Shown: positions 1 to 8,945 of the stretch, one piece after another
How positions within the stretch are numbered: position 1 is the first letter of the stretch
Layout: each line of letters opens with the position of its first letter
Assembly (NCBI GenBank): GCA_021788625.1
Contig: JAJYKL010000001.1
Coordinates: 62,001-126,000, forward strand
DNA from: Chloroflexota bacterium
GTDB taxonomy: Bacteria > Chloroflexota > Anaerolineae > J036 > Brachytrichaceae
DNA length: 64,000 nucleotides
Direction: 5' to 3'
Translations under genes and position numbers: made by a program
The notes under the pieces: model-generated
Database searches by the model: none
What the model saw: only the letters and a program-made list of their open reading frames with translations
What the model was told of the DNA's origin: nothing

Positions 1-2
1 GA

Positions 3-512
3 GCAGCCATCGGCCCGCGAGAGGTGGCACAGGCCATCACCAGGTTAAATACCAATGATGAGTCATGCACGGCTCACTTCGTGCAATGGGCAGGTGTGGA
101 AGCACTGCAGGGAGATCAAGCTGGCGCTGAGCATATTGTGCGGACGCTGCTCGAACGGCGAGATGTGGCCGTACAGGCACTGCAGGAGATTGACGGCATC
201 ACGTTGCATAAACCGGAGACTACGTTCTACTTATATCCTAACGTCACGCGTGTGATGCAGAAGCTGGGATATACCGATGTGGCTGACTTCGCGGATGCCG
301 CACTGCACTATGCCAATGTGTCGTTCTGCACGCGGAAACACTTTGGCCGGCCACAGCCCGGCGAAACTGATCACTACATCCGCCTGGCTTATTCGGGTAT
401 CAATGTCGATGAGATTCACGCGGGGTTGGGTGAGCTTAAAAGTTGGATCAACTCAGCCAGCCATGCCGTGACTCAATTAAACGATCGTTCCTATGTTAGT
501 GAAGTGCGATAG
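3..512 (+). CDS. Aminotransferase class I/II, C-terminal part (5' end outside window)
   Basis: The frame is open from the first bases and reads into the GTG at 24, so this is the last 170 or so residues of a longer gene and that GTG is not the real start. The segment GPREVAQAITRL, then NDESCTAHFVQWAG, matches the region after the PLP-lysine of aspartate/aromatic aminotransferases (type I fold), where the enzyme tests who can be transaminated. The C-terminal part ETTFYLYPNVT and DHYIRLAYSG (the Arg of an RLAYS-type motif binds the substrate carboxylate in this family) also fits. Substrate cannot be told. It probably makes a 2-oxo acid from an amino acid in the cytoplasm; a 2-hydroxyacid dehydrogenase follows 42 bases downstream on the same strand, which could reduce such a product. 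Confidence 0.85.
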   Translation, partial: AAIGPREVAQAITRLNTNDESCTAHFVQWAGVEALQGDQAGAEHIVRTLLERRDVAVQALQEIDGITLHKPETTFYLYPNVTRVMQKLGYTDVADFADAALHYANVSFCTRKHFGRPQPGETDHYIRLAYSGINVDEIHAGLGELKSWINSASHAVTQLNDRSYVSEVR

Positions 513-554
513 CCACTTTCATAAGCGGTTTCGTACGGACCATGGGGAGTGAAA

Positions 555-1535
555 ATGCCCAAGCGAAAGGTTTTTGTGACGCGTGTCATTCCTGATCGGG
601 GTCTGCATAAGATCCTGTCTGCAACCGATGCAACCGTGTGGCAGGACGAATTGCCACCTCCGCGTGCGACATTTTTGAAGATGGCACACGAGTGCGCTGG
701 CCTGGTGACGCTCCTTACCGACAGAGTGGACGATGAGCTCTTCGATGCAGCGCCTGGTCTCAAGGTTGTGGCGAACTATGCAGTCGGATTCGACAACATC
801 GACGTACAGGCGGCCACACGGCGCGGTATCCCAGTGACCAACACGCCAGGAGTCCTGACCGAGACCACCGCCGATTTTGCCTTTACCCTGCTAACGGCTG
901 CAGCACGACGTGTGGGTGAAGGTCGCGATTATGCCAGGGCGGGCAAGTGGAAGACCTGGGGTCCCATGCTCTTGATGGGTCAGGACTTATTTGGGGCAAC
1001 CCTGGGCATAGCAGGCATCGGACGCATTGGGTTTGCTGTCGCCCAACGAGGTAAGGGCTTTAGTATGCAGATCATCTACAACGACGCGGTACGCAGCGAG
1101 CGGGCCGAGAAGGAACTGGGAGCACGGTATGTTTCCAAAGATGAGCTGCTTCGCCAGTCGGACTTCCTGTCTTTACATGTTCCCCTATCCCCGGATACGT
1201 ATCACTACATTGATAAGCAGGCTCTGTCATTAATGAAGCCAACGGCAGTGCTGGTGAACACTTCGCGTGGACCAGTCGTGGACACCATGGCAATCTACGA
1301 GGCCTTAAAAGCCAGGCAGATTTTTGCCGCAGCCCTCGATGTCACGGACCCGGAGCCATTGCCACACGACCATCCACTCTATAGTCTCGATAATGCGCTG
1401 ATCGTGCCACATATTGCCAGCGCCAGCTTTGAGACGCGAAACAGTATGGCCGAGTTGGCCGCCGATAACCTCCTGGCCGGATTGGAGGGCAGGCAGCCGC
1501 CCAACTGTCTGAATCCAGAGCTATTTCGTAAGTAG
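555..1535 (+). CDS. D-2-hydroxyacid dehydrogenase (glyoxylate/hydroxypyruvate reductase type)
   Basis: A 326-residue NAD(P)-dependent 2-hydroxyacid dehydrogenase, which interconverts 2-oxo acids such as glyoxylate or hydroxypyruvate with D-2-hydroxy acids. The Rossmann motif GIAGIGRIG is visible near residue 155. The catalytic triad of the family is present: Arg about 238 in NTSRGPVVD, Glu about 267 in DPEPLP, and His about 286 in PHIASAS. I chose ATG 555 rather than the in-frame GTG at 549 because GGGGAG sits at a normal distance upstream. It is close enough to the aminotransferase fragment to be in one operon. GyaR/GhrB-like proteins are the nearest match; the exact substrate is not decided by the sequence. 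Confidence 0.9.
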   Translation: MPKRKVFVTRVIPDRGLHKILSATDATVWQDELPPPRATFLKMAHECAGLVTLLTDRVDDELFDAAPGLKVVANYAVGFDNIDVQAATRRGIPVTNTPGVLTETTADFAFTLLTAAARRVGEGRDYARAGKWKTWGPMLLMGQDLFGATLGIAGIGRIGFAVAQRGKGFSMQIIYNDAVRSERAEKELGARYVSKDELLRQSDFLSLHVPLSPDTYHYIDKQALSLMKPTAVLVNTSRGPVVDTMAIYEALKARQIFAAALDVTDPEPLPHDHPLYSLDNALIVPHIASASFETRNSMAELAADNLLAGLEGRQPPNCLNPELFRK

Positions 1536-1567
1536 TGCTCCGCCAGGATACGGTAAATGGAAATGGG

Positions 1568-4500
1568 TCAGGCCCATTGGCAGAGGCTTTCTACATAGGC
1601 GGCTGAGCCGTCGCGTAGCCAGCCGTCCAGTTGGGCCTGATCCTTGAGCTGCTGCCCGCGCATGCGAGGCACCACCACAAACCGTGAGTTCACTTCTGGG
1701 AGTGACGTCATGTCACCCCACAACTTCTCATACTGCACGACAGGATAGACATCCTCCTGACCCTGTCCCCAACGTTTTTTAACATCCTTTAGGGTGATGT
1801 AGGTGGGCATGCGGGCCGCGAGTGTGCGGATGCTGGCAAGCACCTTATCCTGATCGCTCAGATCACCGCGCTTAAGTCCGAATGCCGCCAGCAGTTTGTC
1901 CACATCGATCCATGTGGTCATCGAGTTGTAGTACGAGAGCCTGAACTCATCTTCCTCATGCGGCATGGCTAGCCCTTCCACCAACCGTAGACGACCGTCC
2001 ACGCGCGCCAGACCACCTCCCCGGTCCTCAATGCGACGGGTGATCACTTCATAAGTCAGTGCTGCACCGCTAAGGAGGTGTTGCCCGAGCAGAGCATCAT
2101 CCACGGTTGCACCCAGGGTATCGATGTTGTGTAGCAGGAGCGTCTTGACCTGGGGGCGTACCTGCAGCAATTCCTGAAGCACGCCATTGCGGAATAGATT
2201 GGGGATCTCGTACCAATGGCCAACCGGATGGAGGCATTGCAGTGGCACATTATCGGAATAGTCGCTGGCTTCGCCTGTCTTGCGTGCCCAGTCAATAAGC
2301 GCGTGGTGCAGGCTCTCGCGAACTTTTTGTGCCTGCTCGTCCAGTATCTGTTGCGGCATTTCCTCCCAGGCAAACCGCAAGTCACGCACCGTCGGCACCA
2401 TGCGTAAACCAATGGCGCGTCCTGGTGACAGATACAGTGGGCCCTGGTAGCCGTAGTTCTCCTTTGCCTTCAGCGTGTCCTCGATCGGCCTATGAGTGAG
2501 GTAACTGGTGGTGATGAGGTGGGGGATGGGGGTACCGTATAGAGTCCCCACTCGACGACTCTTGGCCAGGTGCACTTCGATGAAACTGCGATGCCTGCCA
2601 CCCAGTTTGCTGAAAGTATGGAGCGCTTTTACCACACCGGCTCCCTGCGTCCAGCGGCTACCGGACCCGGCTGCCAGAGAGACCACCGCTACTTCTCCAT
2701 TGGCAAGTGCCTGCATTCCAGCATCCCGCCATTCGGGGTGAGAAGTAAATGTGACATCCGTAACATCATCGGGCGATACGTCCTGGATGGAGGCGTTGGT
2801 GGGCAGGCGGTTCTGGGCCAACCCGATTCGACCTGTGCGTAACTCGTCGCGGATATGCTCATGTTGGGTGTGATCGAAACCCGACTCATCCAGCAGGTCG
2901 AACAGAATACGATCACCGTCGCCGACAGCGTGGGTGCGTGGCAACAACCGATCGAACAGAATCTGCACCATACCATTCAGTTCGGGTCTGGTGCGACAGG
3001 CTGTTGCGAAGCGGTCCAATTCGTCGCGCTGCACGCGACTGAGCTGGCGTTGATCTCTACGCAGGAGTTGCGGCACATTCATCGCATAATATCCTGCGGG
3101 CAGCAACGCTTCATCGCCTGCCAACAGATCTGCATAGGTACCGTTTTGGTTGATGGCGAAATCGTATACCACCGGTTCCATCGCGAAAGGCAGCGCATGC
3201 TCCAGCTCCCGCTTGCTGCTGGACATGATATCGAGCAGGCCAGCCTGCGCGTCGTGTTTCACTTCAGGTGCAAACATGAAGCCCATTCCACCACCCGACA
3301 TACCGCCCAGCATCCAAAAGCCCCAGAACTTGTCACGAAAGGTGGTGTGCGCCTGGTCAATCAGCGTCTCGGTATAGAGGTTGGTCGTCCAGGGAATGAT
3401 GGTCTGTATCGGTCCGGCGAAGTTGCGAGTCGTGGCGGCACCGATGGCACGTACTGGATTGTCGTGGTCACTGGCAGGCATGCGTAGCGCAGCCACGATT
3501 TCGTCCAGAATATGTATGGCCTGTTGCCGCCCTTGCCATTCGGCTTCAGAGCGCAGCAGGTATTTCTCCGTCACCATCTCCAGGATGGGACCGACATTTT
3601 GTGCCATGCCTCCGTGTACCAGCACCAGGCTGTCCTGTAGTTTGCGGCGTACCTCAGGCGGGGCATCGGTGTCGGTGAGAATGCGATGTGATGGCAATAG
3701 TCGCCCGCGGCTGATTCCATATTCCGGGTCGCCTTCGATTGCCAATTCGCCCTGGATGAGCTTCATGCCAGGCCACAAACCACCTGAATCCTGCCAGCCG
3801 CCTCCCGAACCACCAAGCCACTCCCCCAAAATGGCGCGCGCCGCGACCAGCCGGCGCTCGTGCTCCTGCAGGGGGCCGGTAAGGGATTTAGCCTGCCCGG
3901 TAGCCCGCATGCAAACGCTGATCAGAGAACCAAGCAGACTGGTACTGACCGCCAGACGTGAACCTTTTGGAATATTGTTCACCGAACTGACAATCTCAAG
4001 GCCCAGTCCTGGTCCGACTACCATTTCCAATAGATGAGCCAGGCTCTGTCCCGATCCTTCGATCCCAGGTGGTACGATGCCCGCAGCAATCACAGCCGCC
4101 TTCAGTAAACCCAGGTAGTCTTTGGCAAAATCGAACACCTCAGCCAGATCGGAAATGACTGCGCTGGCACCCAGATCCACACTGGCCAGCTTAAGAACCG
4201 GTTCGTCGATCACACGCAAGTAGGCTTCGACTGGTGGTTTTGGCGACGTGTCGCGACCTACTACCGCCAGATCGATCGAAACGTTAAGCACACGCGCACC
4301 TTCAGGGAAGTCCATTCCCAGGAAGAAAATGTCACTCCAGCCGCTGTGTGAGAGATCCATACGCACAGGGGTGCGTTCGCGCAGGATGGGGAATGCTAGA
4401 TAATCTCCGTGAGTCGTGTCTGACTGTAGGGTTAGGTCGGTTAGCTCACCATGGGGGTGGAGCAGTTCCGGCCGGACTCGTAACGGGTGGTCAGCGGGAT

Positions 4501-4987
4501 GGCCCATCCGGAACATCCACTGGTTGCCGTGTACTGAGCGCACACTGCGCCTTACCTGGTTAGCCAGCGTCTGGAAGCCCAGGCTGTGATACGCGGCAGC
4601 CAGAGCACTGGAGATCGCATCCGTGGGGCCATCCGCTGCCTGTGCAGCAAGGAACACATCGATGGCCTCCTCAAACCGGCGGTTCAACAGGTGCGTATAG
4701 CCTTCGAACGGTACCAGACCGCGCGCAGGCATCCCGGGTTTCTCGGGGAGGTGGAAGCGATGAATGGCATACAGGAAAAACAAAGCGCGCACACGTTCGT
4801 ACAGGTTGTCACGCTGCCGCCGGAATGTCTCCAGGGCTGCACATTCTGCCAGCAACTCGCTCACACTGGCTGTGCGGCACCATGCATCGAGTGAACGATT
4901 GCGTAACGATGGATCGGGTGAGGTGATGATATCGATCAATTGGCTCATGGTCATCTCTAGTGGCAACTCATCTGGTGACTGCCGCAT
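1568..4987 (-). CDS. Fused fucokinase-like GHMP kinase / UDPGP-family nucleotidyltransferase
   Basis: A 1,139-residue cytoplasmic two-enzyme protein. The first 190 residues are helical and unassigned. From about 200 to 700 it resembles L-fucokinase-type GHMP kinases: [12 protein letters not shown] near residue 340 is the (degenerate) ATP-binding loop, [12 protein letters not shown] near 390 is the fucokinase signature, and [11 protein letters not shown] near 560 is the C-terminal GHMP glycine motif. From about 765 to the end it is a UDPGP-type sugar-1-phosphate nucleotidyltransferase, with LAAGSGSRW near 770, then [14 protein letters not shown] and HNIDTLGA. The expected role is phosphorylating a sugar and activating it to an NDP-sugar. 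The start may be Met12 or Met14, preceded by a weak GAG. It begins 16 bases after the GalU-like gene, so the two are co-transcribed. Sugar and nucleotide identity are not shown. Confidence 0.8.
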   Translation of the reverse strand: MRQSPDELPLEMTMSQLIDIITSPDPSLRNRSLDAWCRTASVSELLAECAALETFRRQRDNLYERVRALFFLYAIHRFHLPEKPGMPARGLVPFEGYTHLLNRRFEEAIDVFLAAQAADGPTDAISSALAAAYHSLGFQTLANQVRRSVRSVHGNQWMFRMGHPADHPLRVRPELLHPHGELTDLTLQSDTTHGDYLAFPILRERTPVRMDLSHSGWSDIFFLGMDFPEGARVLNVSIDLAVVGRDTSPKPPVEAYLRVIDEPVLKLASVDLGASAVISDLAEVFDFAKDYLGLLKAAVIAAGIVPPGIEGSGQSLAHLLEMVVGPGLGLEIVSSVNNIPKGSRLAVSTSLLGSLISVCMRATGQAKSLTGPLQEHERRLVAARAILGEWLGGSGGGWQDSGGLWPGMKLIQGELAIEGDPEYGISRGRLLPSHRILTDTDAPPEVRRKLQDSLVLVHGGMAQNVGPILEMVTEKYLLRSEAEWQGRQQAIHILDEIVAALRMPASDHDNPVRAIGAATTRNFAGPIQTIIPWTTNLYTETLIDQAHTTFRDKFWGFWMLGGMSGGGMGFMFAPEVKHDAQAGLLDIMSSSKRELEHALPFAMEPVVYDFAINQNGTYADLLAGDEALLPAGYYAMNVPQLLRRDQRQLSRVQRDELDRFATACRTRPELNGMVQILFDRLLPRTHAVGDGDRILFDLLDESGFDHTQHEHIRDELRTGRIGLAQNRLPTNASIQDVSPDDVTDVTFTSHPEWRDAGMQALANGEVAVVSLAAGSGSRWTQGAGVVKALHTFSKLGGRHRSFIEVHLAKSRRVGTLYGTPIPHLITTSYLTHRPIEDTLKAKENYGYQGPLYLSPGRAIGLRMVPTVRDLRFAWEEMPQQILDEQAQKVRESLHHALIDWARKTGEASDYSDNVPLQCLHPVGHWYEIPNLFRNGVLQELLQVRPQVKTLLLHNIDTLGATVDDALLGQHLLSGAALTYEVITRRIEDRGGGLARVDGRLRLVEGLAMPHEEDEFRLSYYNSMTTWIDVDKLLAAFGLKRGDLSDQDKVLASIRTLAARMPTYITLKDVKKRWGQGQEDVYPVVQYEKLWGDMTSLPEVNSRFVVVPRMRGQQLKDQAQLDGWLRDGSAAYVESLCQWA

Positions 4988-5003
4988 CCGCTCTACTGAT
5001 TAC

Positions 5004-5861
5004 TCACTCGCTCGTGCTCAGCAACTCCACCAACTGTGCCAGCACCTCATCGCGATCGTGCCCACTTAATGCCAGAGCCAGTTGAGCGTTCAGAAGTCCA
5101 TAATGCACGCCAATATCGTAGCGTCGTCCATGCACTTCAAAGGCCAGGTAACGCTCTGCCGTGGCAAGTTGAGCCAGTGCGGGGGAAAGCTGAATACCGC
5201 CGCGAGTGCCGGCGCGAGTCACATACTGTTCCAATATCGTCATCACCGACGGCATCAGGACGTGCATGCCAAAGAAGCTGAGATAGTACCCCGCGCGCAG
5301 TCCTGGCACGACGAGGTTTTGCTCCGCTTCCGTTGGAGTGGGTTTTTCGATGACATTTTCAACGGAATAAAGATTCGACTGTCCCGGCACACGCCGTCCG
5401 CCGATAACGCCGTAATAGGGTAGTTTGTTTTCGCGCGTGGCCTGCACTGCGGAAACTGAACAATCCTCCGTCTGGGCGACTTCGATGAGCTGTTGCGCGC
5501 AGGTTACCAGGTGCCCATCACGGTGCAGGCTGCTGGTATACAGATGGTCACTCACCAGATGCAGGAACGGATCCCCGGCAACGAAGTTGCGTGCACAGTA
5601 CAGACCAAAGCCATAACCAAGTGGAGCCGGTTGTGTGATGCACTGCAGACGGGCTGAGTAACCTTTTACAGCAGCCATGTAAGCTGCTTCGTCACCAGGG
5701 CAGGTAATAATGGCGATCTCGCCTACACCGGCGCTTAACGCTTCCTCGATGATGACGCACAGGGCTACCTTCTGTTTTCCGTCTCGATCGACCAGAGTCT
5801 GCAGAGGTAGATGACGTTGCGCCTGACTGGCCGCGGTGATGACAGCCTTCCGGATTTGCAC
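5004..5861 (-). CDS. GalU-like nucleotidyltransferase with a degenerate active-site loop
   Basis: A 285-residue protein with the outline of bacterial UTP-glucose-1-phosphate uridylyltransferase: KAVITAA at the N-terminus, LVDRDGKQ, VIIEEALSAG, LVSDHLY where the metal-binding Asp is expected, and VENVIEKPTPTEAE. The nucleotide-binding loop is altered: GalU has AAGLGTR, here residues 10-16 read AASQAQR, and the following proline/lysine region is also changed. The fold is therefore clear but activity is doubtful. It lies upstream of, and probably in one transcript with, the kinase/UDPGP fusion, so it may serve as a regulatory or scaffold subunit, or use an unusual substrate. ATG 5861 is the annotated start; no better one is visible. 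Confidence 0.7.
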   Translation of the reverse strand: MQIRKAVITAASQAQRHLPLQTLVDRDGKQKVALCVIIEEALSAGVGEIAIITCPGDEAAYMAAVKGYSARLQCITQPAPLGYGFGLYCARNFVAGDPFLHLVSDHLYTSSLHRDGHLVTCAQQLIEVAQTEDCSVSAVQATRENKLPYYGVIGGRRVPGQSNLYSVENVIEKPTPTEAEQNLVVPGLRAGYYLSFFGMHVLMPSVMTILEQYVTRAGTRGGIQLSPALAQLATAERYLAFEVHGRRYDIGVHYGLLNAQLALALSGHDRDEVLAQLVELLSTSE

Positions 5862-5958
5862 GATTCGCCCTCCTGTGGTTCACATGTCGGACTGGACTTC
5901 TGCCATCATTGTACGTGGAGCCATCCCATCCTCTGGTTGCCTCAAGGAGTCTAGATGG

Positions 5959-6651
5959 TCAGCAATTCGCCCCAGAACTCTGAATATGAGCGATGAGGGT
6001 GAGCAGCGCATTCAGAACCTCTTCCACACTGGATTGCGTGTTATCAATAATGAGCGCATCCTGGGCTGGGCGCAGAGGTGAGGCTACGCGGGAGCTGTCC
6101 AGTCTGTCACGCTCCCGCATGTTATTCAGCACCTGCATCGAGTCAGCTACCTGACCACGCGCCAGCATTTCCTGAGTGCGTCGACGAGCGCGTTCCTCCA
6201 CCGTCGCGTCCAGGTAAATTTTCAGGTCGGCATCGGGAAAGACAGTGGTGCCAATATCGCGGCCCACCATAACCACATTGCCGCGTTCACCAATACGGCG
6301 CTGCTGGCGCACCAACTCCGCTCGTACTTCGGCGTAGGTCGAGGGAATGGATACCTGGGCGTCGATATCAGTTTGGCGCACCCGCCAGGTAACATCGATG
6401 CCATCAAGCCAGACGGTGTATTGGCGACCATCGTTTACATGATCCGGTGGCGTCACCTCGATATGCACTGTCTGGACCACTCGTAAGACAGCTTGTGGGT
6501 CTGTGATGTCTATGTTGTTTTCCAGTACGGCCAAAGTCACAGCGCGATACATGACACCTGTGTCGAAATAGAGGTAGCCTAGCTTTTCCGCCAGAGCCGC
6601 TCCTAATGTGCTCTTACCCGATGCAGCCGGACCGTCGATTGCGATTTTCAT
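5959..6651 (-). CDS. cmk: Cytidylate kinase
   Basis: Phosphorylates CMP and dCMP to the diphosphates with ATP in pyrimidine salvage and nucleotide recycling. The 230-residue length is normal. The P-loop GPAASGKST is at residues 7-15, followed by YFDTGVMYRAV, the CMP-binding segment typical of Cmk, and GRDIGTTVFPDADLKIYLDA and RARRR in the LID region. Its start ATG overlaps the stop of the upstream pseudouridine synthase gene by four bases (ATGA), so it is translationally coupled as the last member of the amaP-scpB-rluB-cmk set. scpB-rluB-cmk order is widely conserved. Confidence 0.95.
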   Translation of the reverse strand: MKIAIDGPAASGKSTLGAALAEKLGYLYFDTGVMYRAVTLAVLENNIDITDPQAVLRVVQTVHIEVTPPDHVNDGRQYTVWLDGIDVTWRVRQTDIDAQVSIPSTYAEVRAELVRQQRRIGERGNVVMVGRDIGTTVFPDADLKIYLDATVEERARRRTQEMLARGQVADSMQVLNNMRERDRLDSSRVASPLRPAQDALIIDNTQSSVEEVLNALLTLIAHIQSSGANC

Positions 6652-7403
6652 TGTGCAGGTGTCTCATCGCTAAAGTACATCGCAGGCTGCTGAGTCGGAG
6701 GCGTGGCTTTTAATCCATCGACTTCGCCAGCCGACAAGCGCCGCCACTCACCGGGCTTCAGGTCTCCTAACTGGATGGCGCCAATGCGAACGCGGATCAG
6801 TTGCTTAACCGGATGGCCAAGCTGCCTGGCCACGCGTTTCACCTGCCGTTTTCGTCCTTCATGGAGGATGACGCGTACCCAGGTCTCCTGAGTGGTCGTT
6901 CGTGCGTTGCTTTCCAGCCACACCTTGGCCGGAGCCGTCTTTTCCCCATGCAAGATGATGCCAGCGCGCCACTGGTCCAGTGTGTCCTCACTGGGTCGGC
7001 CACTGACCAGCACCCGATACTCTTTTTCATGTTCGTATCGCGGATGCGTTACATGGAAAGCCATTTCGCCATCATTGGTTAATAGCAGTAATCCGGTGGC
7101 ATCTTTATCCAGTCGTCCGACGGCAAACAGGCGCTGTGGCACGGAAACCAGATCGAGTGCGCTTTTCTCATGCGGGATGCCGCGATCGGAGATGTATCCG
7201 GCTGGTTTGTGCAGCGCGAGGTATATGGACTCGTCGGAGGCATGCACGGGTTTGCCATCTACGCGCACATCTGCATCGGATTGCACATCCATATTGAACG
7301 TCATGGTTTGTCCATTTACCGTGACGCGCTGTTCCAGGATAAGTCGCTCGCACATCCTGCGCGAGCCGATTCCAGCCGCGGCCAGGAAGCGTTGGGGCTT
7401 CAT
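6648..7403 (-). CDS. rluB: 23S rRNA pseudouridine synthase, RluB/RsuA family
   Basis: Converts a uridine in 23S rRNA (RluB branch) to pseudouridine in the cytoplasm. The 251-residue protein begins with an S4 RNA-binding domain (residues 2-60, RFLAAAGIGSRRMCERLI). The catalytic domain follows: GRLDKDATGLLLLTNDGE carries the conserved catalytic Asp, and EGRKRQVKRV is the usual C-terminal RNA-contact motif. A short non-conserved tail ends the protein. It overlaps scpB by four bases upstream and cmk by four bases downstream. RluB versus RluE/RsuA specificity is assigned from context (next to scpB) rather than from a diagnostic residue. Confidence 0.9.
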   Translation of the reverse strand: MKPQRFLAAAGIGSRRMCERLILEQRVTVNGQTMTFNMDVQSDADVRVDGKPVHASDESIYLALHKPAGYISDRGIPHEKSALDLVSVPQRLFAVGRLDKDATGLLLLTNDGEMAFHVTHPRYEHEKEYRVLVSGRPSEDTLDQWRAGIILHGEKTAPAKVWLESNARTTTQETWVRVILHEGRKRQVKRVARQLGHPVKQLIRVRIGAIQLGDLKPGEWRRLSAGEVDGLKATPPTQQPAMYFSDETPAQ

Positions 7404-8146
7404 TGTGGCTCGGTCGAATCGAGGTGATGATCGCCTGATGGGGGGGGCGTGGCAACTTGTGGCACTGGCGTAGATGCTTGTTCTGATGGCTTGTCCAGGT
7501 TCGCGCCGGCTAATGTGCTATTCGCCGTTACGGCTGCAGGTTGTCTTATGGATGTACTTTCTTGGTGGATGTCATGAGTGGCACTCACCTCTATGGCGCC
7601 TTCACCGCTGGGCAGCACGTCCAATCTGTCCACGGGTGGAAGCTCGTGCACGTCACGCAAGCCAAAGTACTGCAGGAACTCAAAGGTAATACCGTACCGC
7701 ATAGGATGCCCGACCGTCTCAGTCCGACCTAATTCCTTTATCAGGTTGTGCATCTCGAGCGTCTTCATTACGCCATCACAATTAACACCCCGGATCATTT
7801 CGATCTGCGGCTTGGTGACAGGCTGCTTATAAGCAATGATTGCCAGCGTTTCTAACGCAGCGGCGGATAGCCGGTTGGTCGCCTCCAGTCCAAGGAATCG
7901 TTGGACTTGCATCGCTGCAGCAGGTGCTGTAACAAGCTGCACTTCGTTTCCATGCCGCTGCACCCGCACGCCACGTGTCTCGCACTGTCGGCTGAGTTCC
8001 TCCAGAGCCAGCTCGATATCCTGTGTGCTCGTCTCGAGCGCCAGGGCGAGGGCGCTAATGGTAGCGGGTTCCCCGGCTGCATAGAGGATGCTTTCGATCT
8101 GGGTTACCAGCGTGGGTGCTGGGGTATGTGCCTCGCTCAAGCTCAT
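7400..8146 (-). CDS. scpB: Segregation and condensation protein B
   Basis: ScpB binds the ScpA kleisin and, with SMC, forms the condensin that compacts and segregates chromosomes. The 248-residue protein contains the paired winged-helix domains: IESILYAAGEPATISALA at the start and AAALETLAIIAYKQPVTKPQIEMIRG near residue 95, the most recognisable ScpB segment, then the LGRTETVGHPMRYG beta-wing. A Ser/Pro/Thr-rich tail of about 70 residues after the conserved core looks disordered. scpA is not in the window. The gene overlaps amaP upstream and rluB downstream by four bases each. Confidence 0.93.
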   Translation of the reverse strand: MSLSEAHTPAPTLVTQIESILYAAGEPATISALALALETSTQDIELALEELSRQCETRGVRVQRHGNEVQLVTAPAAAMQVQRFLGLEATNRLSAAALETLAIIAYKQPVTKPQIEMIRGVNCDGVMKTLEMHNLIKELGRTETVGHPMRYGITFEFLQYFGLRDVHELPPVDRLDVLPSGEGAIEVSATHDIHQESTSIRQPAAVTANSTLAGANLDKPSEQASTPVPQVATPPPSGDHHLDSTEPQ

Positions 8147-8727
8147 CCTTTCGTCGTGTTGGTGCTCCCGTTGTTCGCAGTGGGGGGCGCAGGTGCTGTT
8201 TCGACTTGCTTGAGCTTGCTGGTCTTGATAACGATCTGTGGTTTGCTAGCCATTTTGAGCCCAAGTTGGTCCTGCACCACTTCGCGGGTTTTAGCGGCGA
8301 TGTCTTCACCTTTGGTTACCAGGTCCAGGTTTGGTGCAGCCAACACATCGATGCGGGCAACGACTCCGTTATCCCGTCCGCTCACGCGCACCTTAACCTG
8401 AATGATGCCGCTCATGGCATCCACCTGTTCAGCGATGCGCTCTTCGACATGGCTGGTGGTAATGTGAATACGGCCTCCCGTCGAGCGTGCTACTTCCACG
8501 GTGCGTGCACCGGGCCGGCGGAGCTCCAGCCACAGGATGAGTAGCACAATGAGTATAAATATCAGACTGATCAAAGCTCGCAAAGCAGGCTGCATCGTGT
8601 TAACCAGACTGAACAGGTAACCGAGCCAGGAGGTTAACAGGTCAGAAGGGATTAGGAGGATACCGAGAACGAGAACCGTCGTTACAAGGAGCGAAATGAT
8701 TGTGATGATACGGTTGAACAAGTTCAT
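8143..8727 (-). CDS. amaP: Alkaline shock response membrane anchor protein AmaP-like
   Basis: A 194-residue membrane protein. Two transmembrane helices lie at about residues 5-27 and 48-68, with a short extracytoplasmic loop, followed by a cytoplasmic domain (RTVEVARSTGGRIHITTSHVEERI..., then VRVSGRDNGVVARIDV) that resembles the Asp23 fold. In Firmicutes AmaP anchors Asp23 at the membrane and is linked to envelope stress. Here it is the first gene of a four-gene overlapping set with scpB, rluB and cmk. No Asp23 partner gene is in the window. The basic Lys/Pro-rich tail is not conserved. Confidence 0.75.
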   Translation of the reverse strand: MNLFNRIITIISLLVTTVLVLGILLIPSDLLTSWLGYLFSLVNTMQPALRALISLIFILIVLLILWLELRRPGARTVEVARSTGGRIHITTSHVEERIAEQVDAMSGIIQVKVRVSGRDNGVVARIDVLAAPNLDLVTKGEDIAAKTREVVQDQLGLKMASKPQIVIKTSKLKQVETAPAPPTANNGSTNTTKG

Positions 8728-8945
8728 GGTGTTGGTCGCTTTTCCTTACGTGAATCGTGTTTCGTCTATACAGGTTAAATGATACTGCATCTGTAATACA
8801 GATCATTATTGGTTGGGTGTAGGTGTGGCTCAGTGCCTGACGAAGGCGACCTGGGTTATCGTAATCGAGATATCGACGGTGTACGGCCTGAACGCAAAGC
8901 AGTAATTGGATGACAATGAAGGCCCGTACGGCTGGGAGGCACATC

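Noticed and set aside
2855-3487. A 210-codon plus-strand frame inside the kinase/UDPGP fusion
   Set aside because: Antiparallel shadow of the GHMP kinase domain. Residue use is erratic and no start signal is present.
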